A stretch of DNA of 64,000 nt, taken from assembly GCA_018336015.1 (NCBI GenBank), contig JAGXQZ010000049.1:93905-157904 (forward strand). Direction: 5' to 3'. The translations under genes and the position numbers were made by a program. The notes under the pieces were generated by a model, which saw only the letters and a list, made by a program, of their open reading frames with translations, did not search any database and was not told where the DNA came from. Every line of letters begins with the position of its first letter. Positions within the stretch are counted from its first letter, which is position 1. Positions 51,429-61,167 of the stretch are shown in pieces. Source of the DNA: Algoriphagus sp. (GTDB lineage: Bacteria; Bacteroidota; Bacteroidia; Cytophagales; Cyclobacteriaceae).

Positions 51429-52088
51429 TCACCTAAATCTGAACTTCAGATATTTGATTTTTTCTCCCTTATCAGAAAAAATCTTTTCATATCGAGTCTT
51501 GATACCATGATGGTCATCTCGCATCTCGCTTTGGTAGAAATCATGGGTAAAAGCCAACACTTCGATGTCAGCTCGGCTTTGAACCAATTCCAAGGTGTAA
51601 TCAAAAAGTCCGGTATTGTCTGTTTTAAAATGTACCAAGCCGCCACTCTTTATCATTGGCTTGTACATGTCCAGAAACTTAGGAGAAGTCAATCGGCGCT
51701 TTTCATCTCCATCACGAGGAAAAGGATCCGGAAAGGTGATCCAAAGCTCGGAGATCTCGCCTTCGGCAAAAAACTGATCCAAATTTTGGATTTGAGTTCT
51801 CAGAAAGGCCACGTTAGTTAAACCTTCTGCTGTGGCGGTCGAACTCCCCTTCCAAATTCGGCTGCCTTTGATATCCACGCCGATGAAGTTTTGATCTCGG
51901 TATTCTCTACCTAAACCAACGGTAAATTCACCTCTGCCACAGGCGAGTTCGACGACAAGTGGCTGTTGATTTTGGAACTGCACCTCGTGCCAGTTGCCTT
52001 TGATGGTTTCAAAAAGTGGCTTTCCAGCCTGAATGACATTGGGATTGGCTTCATTTTGGGCGAAGCGAACCAGCTTTTTTCTGCTCAT
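51429..52088 (-). CDS. trmB: tRNA (guanine-N7-)-methyltransferase
   Basis: TrmB uses SAM to methylate G46 of tRNAs. The motif I ELACGRGEFTVGLG, the RIWKGSSTA segment, and the family hallmark WITFPDPFPRDGDEKRRLTSPKFL are all visible; this last stretch binds tRNA. Length (219 aa) is normal. The ATG follows the folC stop with no spacer (TAAATG), so the two are co-transcribed. After the gene come two hairpins at 51361-51422. Confidence 0.96.
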   Translation of the reverse strand: MSRKKLVRFAQNEANPNVIQAGKPLFETIKGNWHEVQFQNQQPLVVELACGRGEFTVGLGREYRDQNFIGVDIKGSRIWKGSSTATAEGLTNVAFLRTQIQNLDQFFAEGEISELWITFPDPFPRDGDEKRRLTSPKFLDMYKPMIKSGGLVHFKTDNTGLFDYTLELVQSRADIEVLAFTHDFYQSEMRDDHHGIKTRYEKIFSDKGEKIKYLKFRFR

Positions 52089-53375
52089 TTAGAGGTCTTC
52101 GATTTCTGCGACCACAAAAGTACTTCCTCCCACAAATATCAGGTCATCTGCACCTGCATTTTTTCGGGCAAATTGAAGCGCTTGGTTCACCTCGGATATC
52201 ACTTCTCCTTTCAGACCATACTCAGCCGCCTTTTCAGCAAGCAATTCAGCTGGCATGGCACGAGGTAAATCCGCCTGACAGAATACATACTGGGCATCCT
52301 TGGGAAGCAATGCCAAAATCTTGGAGATATCCTTGTCCTGTACCATCCCCAAGACCATCCAGAGTTGATCAAAAGAATAACTTTTCAACTGACTCAAAAT
52401 GGCCCGAATTCCGGGTTCGTTATGGCCTGTGTCTGCAATGACAGTTGGTTTTTCTACCAAAATCTGCCATCTGCCTTTTAAGCCGGTAAGCTGGGCAACT
52501 TCTTTCAATCCTTTTCGAAGAGCATTTTCGGAAATCGTCCAACTCATCCGTCGAAGTTGGTCGACTGCTTCCAAAATCCCAGGAAGATTATAAAGTTGAT
52601 AATCACCTTGCAGTCCATACTCCAAGGTGTATGTTTTTCCATTTTCAGAAACAGCATACTTGGCAAGACCATTATCTGAAGTTAATTTTTGAAGCTGGAT
52701 TTTTTGGTCAGCGAAGGTTATCTGAGCATGATTTTCAATTGCTTTTTTGAGAAATACAGAGGTAGTTTCCTCTTGTGTTTGGCTGATTATCACAGGGACA
52801 TCAGGCTTGATGATTCCTGCCTTTTCTCCGGCAATCAGAGGAAGTGTATCCCCCAAAAACTGCATGTGATCCCAACCGATATTAGTGATGACCGAAAGCT
52901 CAGGAGTAATCACATTGGTACTATCCAGTCTTCCTCCCATTCCCACTTCGATGATGGCAATATCGACCTCCTCTTTGGCAAAATACCAAAAAGCCAAGGC
53001 TACCGTCATTTCAAAAAAGCTGGGCTTTAATTCTTCTAGAAAAGACTTATTGACTTCTACAAAATCAACTACTGCCTGCTCTGTGATCTCCTGACCGTTT
53101 ATTCTTACCCGCTCGGTAAAGGATTTAAGATGAGGAGACGTGTAAAGTCCGGTTTTATACCCTGCAGACTGCAAAATAGCAGCTAAGGTATGTGAAGTAC
53201 TACCTTTGCCATTAGTGCCAGCAACATGGATCGATTTGAATTTTTTCTCAGGATTACCTAAATGGGAACAAAGCGCAAGGGTATTGTTCAGATCTTTCTT
53301 AAAAGCTGATGCGCCAACCCGCTGAAACATGGGGAGGGCATTAAATAAGTAATCGAGCGTTTCTTGGTAATTCAT
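52089..53375 (-). CDS. folC: folylpolyglutamate synthase / dihydrofolate synthase
   Basis: FolC adds glutamate to folates and joins dihydropteroate to glutamate. The ATP-binding loop GTNGKGSTSHTLAAIL (50-65) and the folate-binding YTSPHLKSFTERVRING are present, together with EVGMGGRLDSTNVI and HMQFLGDTLPLIAGEKAGIIK. The start at 53375 (MNYQETLDYLF) is the usual one; an ATG four codons earlier at 53387 is possible. It is 147 bases downstream of the TonB-like gene and abuts trmB, so these two form a separate transcript or the end of the long operon. Confidence 0.96.
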   Translation of the reverse strand: MNYQETLDYLFNALPMFQRVGASAFKKDLNNTLALCSHLGNPEKKFKSIHVAGTNGKGSTSHTLAAILQSAGYKTGLYTSPHLKSFTERVRINGQEITEQAVVDFVEVNKSFLEELKPSFFEMTVALAFWYFAKEEVDIAIIEVGMGGRLDSTNVITPELSVITNIGWDHMQFLGDTLPLIAGEKAGIIKPDVPVIISQTQEETTSVFLKKAIENHAQITFADQKIQLQKLTSDNGLAKYAVSENGKTYTLEYGLQGDYQLYNLPGILEAVDQLRRMSWTISENALRKGLKEVAQLTGLKGRWQILVEKPTVIADTGHNEPGIRAILSQLKSYSFDQLWMVLGMVQDKDISKILALLPKDAQYVFCQADLPRAMPAELLAEKAAEYGLKGEVISEVNQALQFARKNAGADDLIFVGGSTFVVAEIEDL

Positions 53376-53445
53376 TCCTAAAACCAATTGAATTTGTCAG
53401 CTTTTCCAAAAATCATTAGGTGATTCCGATAAAAAAAATGTTTAA

Positions 53446-53484
53446 CCTCAGATTTCTTCGGTCTTCGGTCATCGGTCTTCCAGC
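53446..53484. repeat. short iterated phrase with TCTTCGG units
   Basis: TTTCTTCGGTCTTCGGTCATCGGTCTTCC holds four near-copies of TCTTCGG/TCATCGG. It resembles the phrase-like repeats seen at 16343-16600 and 62322-62431 in style, but uses a different unit. It lies between the TonB-like and folC genes. Confidence 0.45.
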
Positions 53485-53534
53485 CCACTAGATTGAAATT
53501 AAATTACCAATTGGATTATTTTTAAGAAGTCTGA

Positions 53535-54491
53535 TTAATCAACCTTGATCACAAAGGTGATTCTTCCGGTAGAAAAGTCAGGGGCTGCGCCACCGGATTT
53601 TTTGAAGTTAATCTGATTGACTACCTGCCTGTAATAAGCCAAAACATCATTGGAAACATTGTATTCCAAAGGAACCGCCTGCACAACTCGTCCTGAATCA
53701 TCCACGGTAATTTTGAAAACTATGCGTCCATTTCTGGTAGAAACGCGATCATTGATAGTAGGTCTGGAGGCAAAATCCCAACCCGCCATATCCAAGCTGT
53801 ATCCTGCTCCTGAATTAGTACCCTTTCCACTTCCCTCTCCCATGATCGCTCTTCCGTCTACGGTCCCGGTGGGACGGCCTTCATCGCCTTTGGCATTGGA
53901 AGAACCTTGTGCACCACCGGAAGCTGGAGTCGAGCTTTTTCCCGAAGTACCACCTGCTCCAAAAATCGCTCTTTGATCAATTTTAGGCTGTTCGGGAGCT
54001 TTTTGGGTAGTTTGTTCGGCTTCAGATTTGGCTGGGGTGGTTACTGACTTGGTAGGTTCAGTTTTGACTGGTTCGGGCTTTTTGGTTTCCACCGCTGCTT
54101 TTTCCACTCCCTTGATTGGGGATGGTTTGGTAGTAACTGCTTGATTGGCTGCTGGTTTCGAGGCGGTTTTTGGCTTGGCTGTCTCAGTTTTAGGTGCGGG
54201 AGCGGGAGTGGCCGGCTGAGTTACAGCTTGGGCAACTTCACCTGGAGCTGCTTGTTCTACACTTTCTGATGGGGTCTCAGAAGGTGCATTGGGGCTATTT
54301 CGATTACCAGAGCCCACATCAGTAAAACCCAAATTAAGTTCTAATCCGTAGGTTGGCAAAGGTGGAATTTGTGGTCGCCAAACCACGATAAAATAGAAAG
54401 CAAGCAAAAGCAAGACATTCACAATCACAGTAATGATTGCTGACTTTTTCTTACTGTCTTTTTCTATTTGATCGGCATTCCAGGATTGCAT
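53535..54491 (-). CDS. TonB/TolA-like energy-transducing protein, 318 aa
   Basis: A single membrane anchor near residues 19-39 (IITVIVNVLLLLAFYFIVVW) is followed by a long Pro/Lys/Thr-rich linker (~75-195), a Gly/Ser-rich stretch, and a C-terminal TonB-type domain (RNGRIVFKITVDDSGRVVQAVPLEYNVSN). Such proteins span the periplasm and transmit proton-motive force from an ExbB/ExbD motor to the outer membrane. The gene begins 2 bases after the ExbD gene, so it forms the third part of the motor. The linker is rich in KPEP-type repeats. The Tol version (TolA-like) is possible because of the neighbouring OMP, TPR and SPOR genes. Confidence 0.88.
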   Translation of the reverse strand: MQSWNADQIEKDSKKKSAIITVIVNVLLLLAFYFIVVWRPQIPPLPTYGLELNLGFTDVGSGNRNSPNAPSETPSESVEQAAPGEVAQAVTQPATPAPAPKTETAKPKTASKPAANQAVTTKPSPIKGVEKAAVETKKPEPVKTEPTKSVTTPAKSEAEQTTQKAPEQPKIDQRAIFGAGGTSGKSSTPASGGAQGSSNAKGDEGRPTGTVDGRAIMGEGSGKGTNSGAGYSLDMAGWDFASRPTINDRVSTRNGRIVFKITVDDSGRVVQAVPLEYNVSNDVLAYYRQVVNQINFKKSGGAAPDFSTGRITFVIKVD

Positions 54492-54493
54492 GA

Positions 54494-54883
54494 TTAGTAG
54501 GGTTTGGTAGCGATGGACACATTGGCCTCAAGACCAGCCGCGATTCCGCCGATTTCCACTAAGTATTCTACGGGAACTTCCTTGTCAATGTGCAAAACAA
54601 CTTGACCTTTTTTACCCTCAAGTAGGATGGCAAGTTCGGACTTGATCTGATCCCTGCTCACGACTTTGTCATTCACCGAAAAGCGAAGATCTTTTGTCAC
54701 AGATACAGTCACCTCCTGCATTACTATGTCCGATGCTTCGCTGGATGGTAAGTTTACCGGCAAGCCAGAAGGAGTAATAAATGAGGAAGTAAGCATGAAG
54801 AAAATCAGGAGCAAGAAGATGATGTCCGTCATGGAGGACATGCTAAAACTTGCATCGATCTTATTTTTTGATTGAAGACCCAT
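54494..54883 (-). CDS. ExbD/TolR-family biopolymer transport protein, 129 aa
   Basis: The protein has one N-terminal membrane segment (MSSMTDIIFLLLIFFMLTSSF), with the conserved Asp of the family (TDIIFLLLIFF), and a periplasmic C-terminal domain (VTVSVTKDLRFSVNDKV). It forms the ion channel of the energiser together with ExbB/TolQ. It begins 2 bases after the ExbB gene ends and stops 2 bases before the TonB-like gene, so the three are translated as a unit. Length is normal. Confidence 0.93.
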   Translation of the reverse strand: MGLQSKNKIDASFSMSSMTDIIFLLLIFFMLTSSFITPSGLPVNLPSSEASDIVMQEVTVSVTKDLRFSVNDKVVSRDQIKSELAILLEGKKGQVVLHIDKEVPVEYLVEIGGIAAGLEANVSIATKPY

Positions 54884-54885
54884 GA

Positions 54886-55575
54886 TTATTTATCCTGAAG
54901 AAGGTCGATAAACTCAATGGTTGTATACTCCATGTTATGAACCAGCTTAGAAACTTGCGCTACCAAGTAGTTATATCCCAAGTATGCGATAATACCGACC
55001 ACCAGACCCGCAGCTGTGGTAATCATTGCTTCATAGATACCCATGGAAAGTAATTTAGGAGACACATTACCTTCTTCTTGGGCAATAGAAATAAAAGCCT
55101 GAATCATCCCGGTTACCGTTCCCAAAAATCCAATCATGGGGGCAGCACCTGAAACTGTGGCCAAAAGGCCAAGATTTTTCTCAAGCTTATAGAGTTCTAT
55201 TTTCCCTACGTTTTCGATAGACACTTCAATATTCTTCAAAGGAGAACCAATGCGTTCAATACCTTTAGCGATCATATTGGCAACAGGTGTATTTTCTCCA
55301 ACGCAGAGCATTTTGGCTTTATCAATCTGCCCGCTTTGAACCAAAACTTTCACCTGATCCATTAGATGGCTGGGTGTTTTTGCAGCTTTGTTGAGTGTGA
55401 TGAGCTTCTGGATAAAGATGAAAATCGCTAGCACAAACAATAAATAAAGCGGAATCATCATATAGCCTCCTTTGAGCAGGAGGTCCAAAAGACCGATGTT
55501 TTGTTTGGTGGCTTCAGTAGCCATGGTGTCCGCAGTGGACAGGGAATCAATTGTCAGGGTTTGGAGAAGGATCAT
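54886..55575 (-). CDS. MotA/TolQ/ExbB-family proton channel protein, 229 aa
   Basis: Three membrane segments are visible: YMMIPLYLLFVLAIFIFIQ near the N-terminus, and two further ones in LGLLATVSGAAPMIGFLGTVTGMIQAF and ITTAAGLVVGIIAYLGYNYL. The LLATVSGAAPMIGFLGTVTGM segment is the family signature. It forms the ion-driven motor with the ExbD-like protein. Only 1 base separates it from the SPOR gene upstream. ExbB and TolQ cannot be told apart from sequence alone. Confidence 0.94.
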   Translation of the reverse strand: MILLQTLTIDSLSTADTMATEATKQNIGLLDLLLKGGYMMIPLYLLFVLAIFIFIQKLITLNKAAKTPSHLMDQVKVLVQSGQIDKAKMLCVGENTPVANMIAKGIERIGSPLKNIEVSIENVGKIELYKLEKNLGLLATVSGAAPMIGFLGTVTGMIQAFISIAQEEGNVSPKLLSMGIYEAMITTAAGLVVGIIAYLGYNYLVAQVSKLVHNMEYTTIEFIDLLQDK

Positions 55576-55576
55576 A

Positions 55577-56374
55577 TTAATAGTTCAAAATCCACAAATC
55601 TTCAGAATACTGAGATTTAATTCGAGCGACTTCGTCAGCTGCGGCTTTCCAAGTGTCAAACTTACCAATGGCAACCCTGAAATTGGGACTGGATTCATAC
55701 GGAGAGATCAGATAAACCTCCGGTGATTTACCGGTAAATTTTGCTGCAATCTCTGAAGCCAATTGCTCATTTGGTAAACTTGAAACGACAATGAAATACC
55801 TCACTTTTTCAGCTTTGGATTCGATTCGAATCAAATTACCTGAAACCGTATTGGCAATTGTTGTACCAGTTTCAGCGGGTTTAGAAAGATTAGGATTTGA
55901 ATTATTTATGGATGTTATAGAGTCTTGATTTACAGGACTTGGAGAAACTTCAGTTTGTGTAGATGCTGATGGAGTTACAGACTTTTGAACAGCTGCATTC
56001 TCTTCTAGCTTTTCAGCTAAAACTTCACCCTGAACCTCTTTACTGCTAATCATTTGCAGCTGCCAACTAATCACTCCTAAAATTACAACAGCCAACAACA
56101 CTACCACCCAAGCCCATGCATTCGATTTAGGCTTTTCTTGAGACTTGGATACTGCTTTTGCTGCTTCTACTTTGGGCTTAACTTCATCAACAGAGATTGA
56201 CTCCTTGGTCGGTTTTTCTGTCTTAATTCTTGAAGAAATAGCAGCTTCTTCTCTTGCCTCTGTCTTTGTTTTGAAAGAATCAGGTGGAGATTTAAGAGGA
56301 GTAATTTCTACAAAAGGCAGCCCATAATCCTTAGGATCTGACCATTCACGGGTATCGGTATCTTTTGCTGACAT
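55577..56374 (-). CDS. SPOR-domain membrane protein, 265 aa
   Basis: An N-terminal cytoplasmic part rich in Lys and Ser is followed by one membrane segment near residue 95 (AWVVVLLAVVILGVISWQL), a low-complexity linker, and a C-terminal SPOR domain (YFIVVSSLPNEQLASEIAAKF, VAIGKFDTWKAAADEVARIK). SPOR domains bind denuded peptidoglycan at the division septum. It stands directly before the ExbB/ExbD/TonB-like genes, so a division role for this module is plausible. The start lies 67 bases from the outer-membrane barrel gene upstream. Confidence 0.9.
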   Translation of the reverse strand: MSAKDTDTREWSDPKDYGLPFVEITPLKSPPDSFKTKTEAREEAAISSRIKTEKPTKESISVDEVKPKVEAAKAVSKSQEKPKSNAWAWVVVLLAVVILGVISWQLQMISSKEVQGEVLAEKLEENAAVQKSVTPSASTQTEVSPSPVNQDSITSINNSNPNLSKPAETGTTIANTVSGNLIRIESKAEKVRYFIVVSSLPNEQLASEIAAKFTGKSPEVYLISPYESSPNFRVAIGKFDTWKAAADEVARIKSQYSEDLWILNY

Positions 56375-56441
56375 CTTGATGCTGGGAAAGCTACGAAACT
56401 AACCTAAATGAATGGAAAGCCCAACCTCAAACCCTGAATAA

Positions 56442-58151
56442 TCAGAATTTGAAGCTGGCGCCACCGATCAGCTGAACGCCACGAACAGGATAATTCAACC
56501 AACGCATATTTTTTCCATTGGTCAGGTTATTGCCCTCTGCGAAAATGGAGATTCGGTCTGTGACCTTAAAATCAGCCTTTAACTGCAAGTCGGCGATGGT
56601 TTTCAGATTGACTACTTCGATGTCCGGAGGAAAAATAGCAGCCGCGCTCACATCCCCTCTTGCCTTGATTCCCCCCATGAAATTCAGATTGGCCTGAAGT
56701 AAAAGCTTCTCGAATGGCTTCACCTGATTGTTGATCGAAAGTGCCCAAACGGGTCTATGCCACGCTTCGGTCTGTGTGCTTAAGTCATATTGGTACAAGT
56801 CCAATCGAGAACCCAAGGTGTACACATCAGAAAACTTCATTCCCAATTCTGCATTGAGATTGACTACGGTAGTCTTATCATCATAAACCAATTCAAATCG
56901 TGCAGAGTCAGCAATCGAATTCACGAAGAAATGCAGGTTATTAAATCGGCTCACATCTACGCCGGCGCGGTAATGAAAAACTTCCTGAAACTGCCCCTCT
57001 ATCCCACCGGCAATTTTGTAATTGTTCACCGTGTTTAGTAATTGGGTGCTTGGCCCAAGGAATGGATTCTCACGAACAAAGCTGAAATAGGTATTTCGAT
57101 TTACATCACCGGAAAACTCTCCGTAAAAACCAAACTCATCCGCAAATTGGTAGCTGGCTTTTAGCACCGGGAAGATTCGAAAATCACTCTCTTTCTCAGG
57201 TAAGGAATCATTTTCAGAGACAATATTCAATCCTGCCGTAAATCGGAAAGCTTCATAGTTGTAGGAAACCTCTGGTCGGATGGCAAAATAAGTACGGGTC
57301 AGATCATAGTTCAAATCCTCCGTAGCGGTAGAGGAATAGTTGAGTCCAACTTTTCCTGACCAGTCATCGGATGGTCTAAACTTACTCACACCTTGTACCC
57401 CAACTTCATTCTCCCTGACTAAATAACTGTCTTTGAAGCTTCTAAATCCAAATTTCGCTTCGTAACCAAATGGCCCAACTTTCTCAATGTCGCGGATTCC
57501 GGCGGAGAACTGCACGTTGTTTTGGACGTTGTTTTCAACGATAGGCCCGATAAAATCCACATTGTCTGGAATTCTAAAATTAGGATCTTCTCCATAAAAC
57601 GAGTACTTATCCTGTCCCCAACTCAATCCACCAAATACTTCTGCCTTGTCCAGAAAATAACTGACATCACCGCCAAGGTTGGTATGGGCCTCCTTGGCTA
57701 GGTCCGCATAAGTTCCTGCCGGCCCTTTTCCAAAACCCTGGTGCTTGAATCTTACCGCATAGTTCAGCGGATCAGCAGTCGTGGACATGTAGCGCGCTTC
57801 CAATAAAGGCGAAGCAAAATTGCCATAACCTGCGCGCACAAAACCCGGATACAAATCCAACTTGGGTTGCCGGTAGTCTTTCTGAACAGGCGTAGGCTGA
57901 AGCTTCAATGCCGGAATAGAAAGGAAATAAGGCGTAATGGCATAATTAAAATCCTCCATGCCCTTGGGCTGTGGCAACACAGGCAGACGCTCAAAAGATC
58001 GAGGCTGAGTCGGCACGGTTAACACCCGATCTTTTCGGATCACAAATTCCTGATCCTGTACGGCACCTCTTTGTGGATTTTGTGCCAAAGCTGATGTCAG
58101 GCCTCCCAAAAAAGCGCCTGAAAACAATAAGGATATCGCTAATCTATTCAT
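56442..58151 (-). CDS. TonB-dependent-receptor-like outer-membrane barrel without a plug, 569 aa
   Basis: A signal peptide (residues 1-23, ending at ALAQ) is followed by a short N-terminal segment and many amphipathic beta strands (RAGYGNFASPLLEARYMSTT, RFTAGLNIVSEN, VGLNYSSTATEDLNYDLTRTYFAIRPEVSYNY), and the last strand ends GGASFKF with a C-terminal Phe. No TonB box or plug domain is evident, so it is probably a barrel of unknown cargo. Because its neighbours are a TPR protein and a Tol/Ton motor, it may be an envelope-structure protein rather than a nutrient receptor. The gene starts 4 bases after the TPR gene. Confidence 0.82.
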   Translation of the reverse strand: MNRLAISLLFSGAFLGGLTSALAQNPQRGAVQDQEFVIRKDRVLTVPTQPRSFERLPVLPQPKGMEDFNYAITPYFLSIPALKLQPTPVQKDYRQPKLDLYPGFVRAGYGNFASPLLEARYMSTTADPLNYAVRFKHQGFGKGPAGTYADLAKEAHTNLGGDVSYFLDKAEVFGGLSWGQDKYSFYGEDPNFRIPDNVDFIGPIVENNVQNNVQFSAGIRDIEKVGPFGYEAKFGFRSFKDSYLVRENEVGVQGVSKFRPSDDWSGKVGLNYSSTATEDLNYDLTRTYFAIRPEVSYNYEAFRFTAGLNIVSENDSLPEKESDFRIFPVLKASYQFADEFGFYGEFSGDVNRNTYFSFVRENPFLGPSTQLLNTVNNYKIAGGIEGQFQEVFHYRAGVDVSRFNNLHFFVNSIADSARFELVYDDKTTVVNLNAELGMKFSDVYTLGSRLDLYQYDLSTQTEAWHRPVWALSINNQVKPFEKLLLQANLNFMGGIKARGDVSAAAIFPPDIEVVNLKTIADLQLKADFKVTDRISIFAEGNNLTNGKNMRWLNYPVRGVQLIGGASFKF

Positions 58152-58155
58152 TGGT

Positions 58156-61143
58156 TTAGTTCAGGTTTTTGAGTTTGGACTGGGCTTCCGCCTTGATTTC
58201 AGCATTGGTAGATCGCTCTACAATGGACTCGAGTGTTGCCTTTGCTTGGAAAGTTTCTCCTGTCTTTTGGAAGTTGTCCGCCAATAGCAAAAACATTTTC
58301 CCATACCAGAAATCGTAATCTGCAAACGGACCGGAGAAATCAAAAATGGCATCATTTGACTTTGGTACATCTCCTCTTTCCTGATAAGAGAAGGCCAACA
58401 AATACAAGCCTTCTGCTCCTTGTATGGTCTTATGATCTCTGACCAAGTTCTGCAAAGTAATTTCAGCCTGAGGCTTTTGATTCATTTCTCGCTGGGCCTT
58501 GGCTTTTGTCAAAAGAGCGGTTGGGGTGGACTCCGGAATGATTCCATCTAAAGTCATCAGACGATCTGCATAAGTGATCGATTGCTGATATTTGCGAGTA
58601 GCAAAATTGGCTACCATCAATCCTTGCACCGCTTCAGCTTCTTCCACCTTGTTTCGGGCATTTTGCGAAGCGGTCTCCAAATAAGGAATTGCCGCCGGAT
58701 AATTTTTTCTCTCCAACTCGATCATACCCAACTTCTGCATGGCTCTCACACGCTGAGGAGAAGCAGGTTCCCGCTCCAGCTGCTTGAAATAGCCGATAGC
58801 CCGTTCGGTATCACCAGCCTGAAGGAAAGCATCGCCTGCAAAGAACAAGGCCTCGGCTTTCTGTGCAGATTGAGGATAGCTTCTCAGGTAATTTTCAAAA
58901 GCTCTAGCTGCTTGAGGGTAGTTTTTATCGATGTACAAACTCTTGGCAGACTCAAATTCCAAGCCTTGAACATTTCCAGAGCCTGGATTTTTGCTTTTGT
59001 ATTTTGCCACATAATCCCCAAACTCAGCTGATCTACCCTGAAGCGCGAGGGTTTCTTGAAGACCTTTCAGTGCCGTTTCAGCATTTTGCGCATTGGGATG
59101 ATTGTCCAAAATCGACTTGTAATCCGAAATCGTCTGATCGTATCGCTGCATGGAGAAGTTGGCCACTGCCCTGCCTTCCAAAGCGAAAGGAACAAACGGT
59201 GAGCTTGGTCTTCCTGTAATCAAATCCGAAAAAGCACGGGATGCTTCGGCATAGCGGACCTCTTCCAGGTAGATTTGGCCTCGCTGAAACATCGCATCTT
59301 CCAAATACAAACTGCTTGAAAATCCACTGATCAGGCGATCCAACTGAGCTAGCGCTTCATCATTTCTATTTTGGAAGTTTTGGACCACCGCCAATCGGTA
59401 ATAAGCATAGTCAATTCCTGAGTTGCGCTCAGTGATAGCTCTTTGGAAAGTAGCAGAAGCGTCGCCAAACTTCTTTTGCACATACTGACAATCTCCAAGT
59501 CTAAGCAAGGCATCGTCATAGTTTTGCTTCTCATCTCGACCTCTGAGTTTTTCAGTATATAAGCGAAATTGCTCTTCGGCCTTTGAATATTGTTGCGTAT
59601 TAAAGTAGGCATAGCCAAGACCAAAGTGGGTTTTGATTAAGAAAGGATGACTACTGGCAGGATTCATTGCCTTGGCAGCTTCATAAGATCGAATTGCCTG
59701 AGGCAAATTGCCATCAGCGGTGTGCACCTCTCCCTTCCAGAAATGAGTTTCCAGCAGGAGGTCCTTGTCTGAAGGAAATCCCTGAGACTTATCCAAGTAA
59801 GAAATGGCCTGCTTATACTTTTGATCCCGGTAGTACACCATCGCCTGATAGAAAGCCACTTTTTGGTAGGCTGACTGGATTCTTGGCGACTTCGTGCGGA
59901 TCTTATCCATCTGCTCAATGGCCCGCAAGTAATCATTGGTATTGATTAATGCTTCAGAAAGAAGTGTCTCCGCTTCCGTGCGATGCCTGCCCGATGGATA
60001 GGTATCCAAATATTCATCTAAGGTGCTGATCGCAATCTGAAAACTGCCTCTTTGCAAGTTGGTCTTTGCAAAATTGAACAAGGCCTCTTCTTGAATTTGC
60101 TTGTTGAAAGACACCTTGGAAGCGGCCTGGAAGCTGGTAGAAGCAAAAGCGAAATTGTCCAGCTTGATGTAAGAATGCCCCAAATAATAACTTGAGGACT
60201 GAGCGATTTCATCATTTCCAGTGGCAGAGACTTTCAGGTAATCTGTAGCTCTCTGGTAATTTTTGATTTCAAAAAATGAAATGCCAGCCTTGTAAACCTC
60301 TTCTCGGGAAAGCGTCCCTTTTTTGGCATTGATAAAAGCATCGTAATTCTTGGCCGCGTTGGCAAAATCTTTCTTGGCGTAATAGGCTTCGGCCAAATAC
60401 AAATGGATGGTTTCCCTTCGATCTAAGTTTTGACTCGAAGCCAACAATGGCTCTGCGTAGGTAATCGCCTGATCGTAAGCCCCCTGCTGGTAATAAAGCG
60501 CGGTCAAGAGATAGGGAACTTTGGTAGCATAGAAGGAAGACTTCCCTGCCGCCTGCAAATCAGCTACAGCTTTGGAAGTATTTCCCTGCTCCATCGCAAT
60601 AAATCCACTGTAGTAATAGGCATCCGGACTGACAGGCTGATTCAAGGTCTTGGCTTGATCAAAGAATCCGGCTGCCTGCCCATAGTTTTTCAATTGGAAA
60701 TAAGCATAGCCTTGCTTGAATAGGACATCAGCTTTGGTTTCTTCATTCAGTCCTTTGGTATTAACCAAACCAAATGCTTCAATCGATTCCTTGTAGTTTC
60801 TTTTATAGAAAAAATGATTACCTAGGTAAAGCCCGGCAGTGGCCACGGTCGGATGATTACCATGATCGAAAATGTAAGCCTTCATCAAACCGGGACCGTC
60901 CGGGCTCTCCAACTGAAGGGCCGACATGGCACGATTGAGTTGGGCATTCTTCCGCTGCTCTTCGGTGAGTGATTCAGACAAAAGGCGTGCATTGTCATAG
61001 AGACTGGCTGAAAAAAGCTGCTTATCGAAAAGCTCAAAATGGTAATCCAACGCTTGCTGTTGGCCGGTTTGATACAGCGTAGATTGAGAAAAAGATTCTA
61101 CGCTCAAACCTAGGCCTGCAAGCAGCACCAGGTAGTATTTCAT
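58156..61143 (-). CDS. exported tetratricopeptide-repeat protein, 995 aa
   Basis: A signal peptide (MKYYLVLLAGLGLSVESFSQ) is followed by about twenty TPR units throughout the length, with typical pairs such as ADVLFKQGYAYFQLKNYGQAAGFF, KTHFGLGYAYFNTQQYSKAEEQF and GDAFLQAGDTERAIGYFKQLE. TPR arrays bind partner proteins; CpoB/YbgF-type TPR proteins work with the Tol-Pal machine at the division site in other Gram-negatives. Here it is between holA and the outer-membrane barrel gene and probably belongs to the envelope module. Its length is unusual for the CpoB group and closer to large Bacteroidota TPR lipoproteins, but it has no lipobox. Confidence 0.9.
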   Translation of the reverse strand: MKYYLVLLAGLGLSVESFSQSTLYQTGQQQALDYHFELFDKQLFSASLYDNARLLSESLTEEQRKNAQLNRAMSALQLESPDGPGLMKAYIFDHGNHPTVATAGLYLGNHFFYKRNYKESIEAFGLVNTKGLNEETKADVLFKQGYAYFQLKNYGQAAGFFDQAKTLNQPVSPDAYYYSGFIAMEQGNTSKAVADLQAAGKSSFYATKVPYLLTALYYQQGAYDQAITYAEPLLASSQNLDRRETIHLYLAEAYYAKKDFANAAKNYDAFINAKKGTLSREEVYKAGISFFEIKNYQRATDYLKVSATGNDEIAQSSSYYLGHSYIKLDNFAFASTSFQAASKVSFNKQIQEEALFNFAKTNLQRGSFQIAISTLDEYLDTYPSGRHRTEAETLLSEALINTNDYLRAIEQMDKIRTKSPRIQSAYQKVAFYQAMVYYRDQKYKQAISYLDKSQGFPSDKDLLLETHFWKGEVHTADGNLPQAIRSYEAAKAMNPASSHPFLIKTHFGLGYAYFNTQQYSKAEEQFRLYTEKLRGRDEKQNYDDALLRLGDCQYVQKKFGDASATFQRAITERNSGIDYAYYRLAVVQNFQNRNDEALAQLDRLISGFSSSLYLEDAMFQRGQIYLEEVRYAEASRAFSDLITGRPSSPFVPFALEGRAVANFSMQRYDQTISDYKSILDNHPNAQNAETALKGLQETLALQGRSAEFGDYVAKYKSKNPGSGNVQGLEFESAKSLYIDKNYPQAARAFENYLRSYPQSAQKAEALFFAGDAFLQAGDTERAIGYFKQLEREPASPQRVRAMQKLGMIELERKNYPAAIPYLETASQNARNKVEEAEAVQGLMVANFATRKYQQSITYADRLMTLDGIIPESTPTALLTKAKAQREMNQKPQAEITLQNLVRDHKTIQGAEGLYLLAFSYQERGDVPKSNDAIFDFSGPFADYDFWYGKMFLLLADNFQKTGETFQAKATLESIVERSTNAEIKAEAQSKLKNLN

Positions 61144-61167
61144 GTAGATTAAATTGGTTTAGGGTAA

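Noticed and set aside
51345..51821. 158-codon plus-strand frame
   Set aside because: It spans the hairpins and the trmB gene; trmB is certain on the minus strand.
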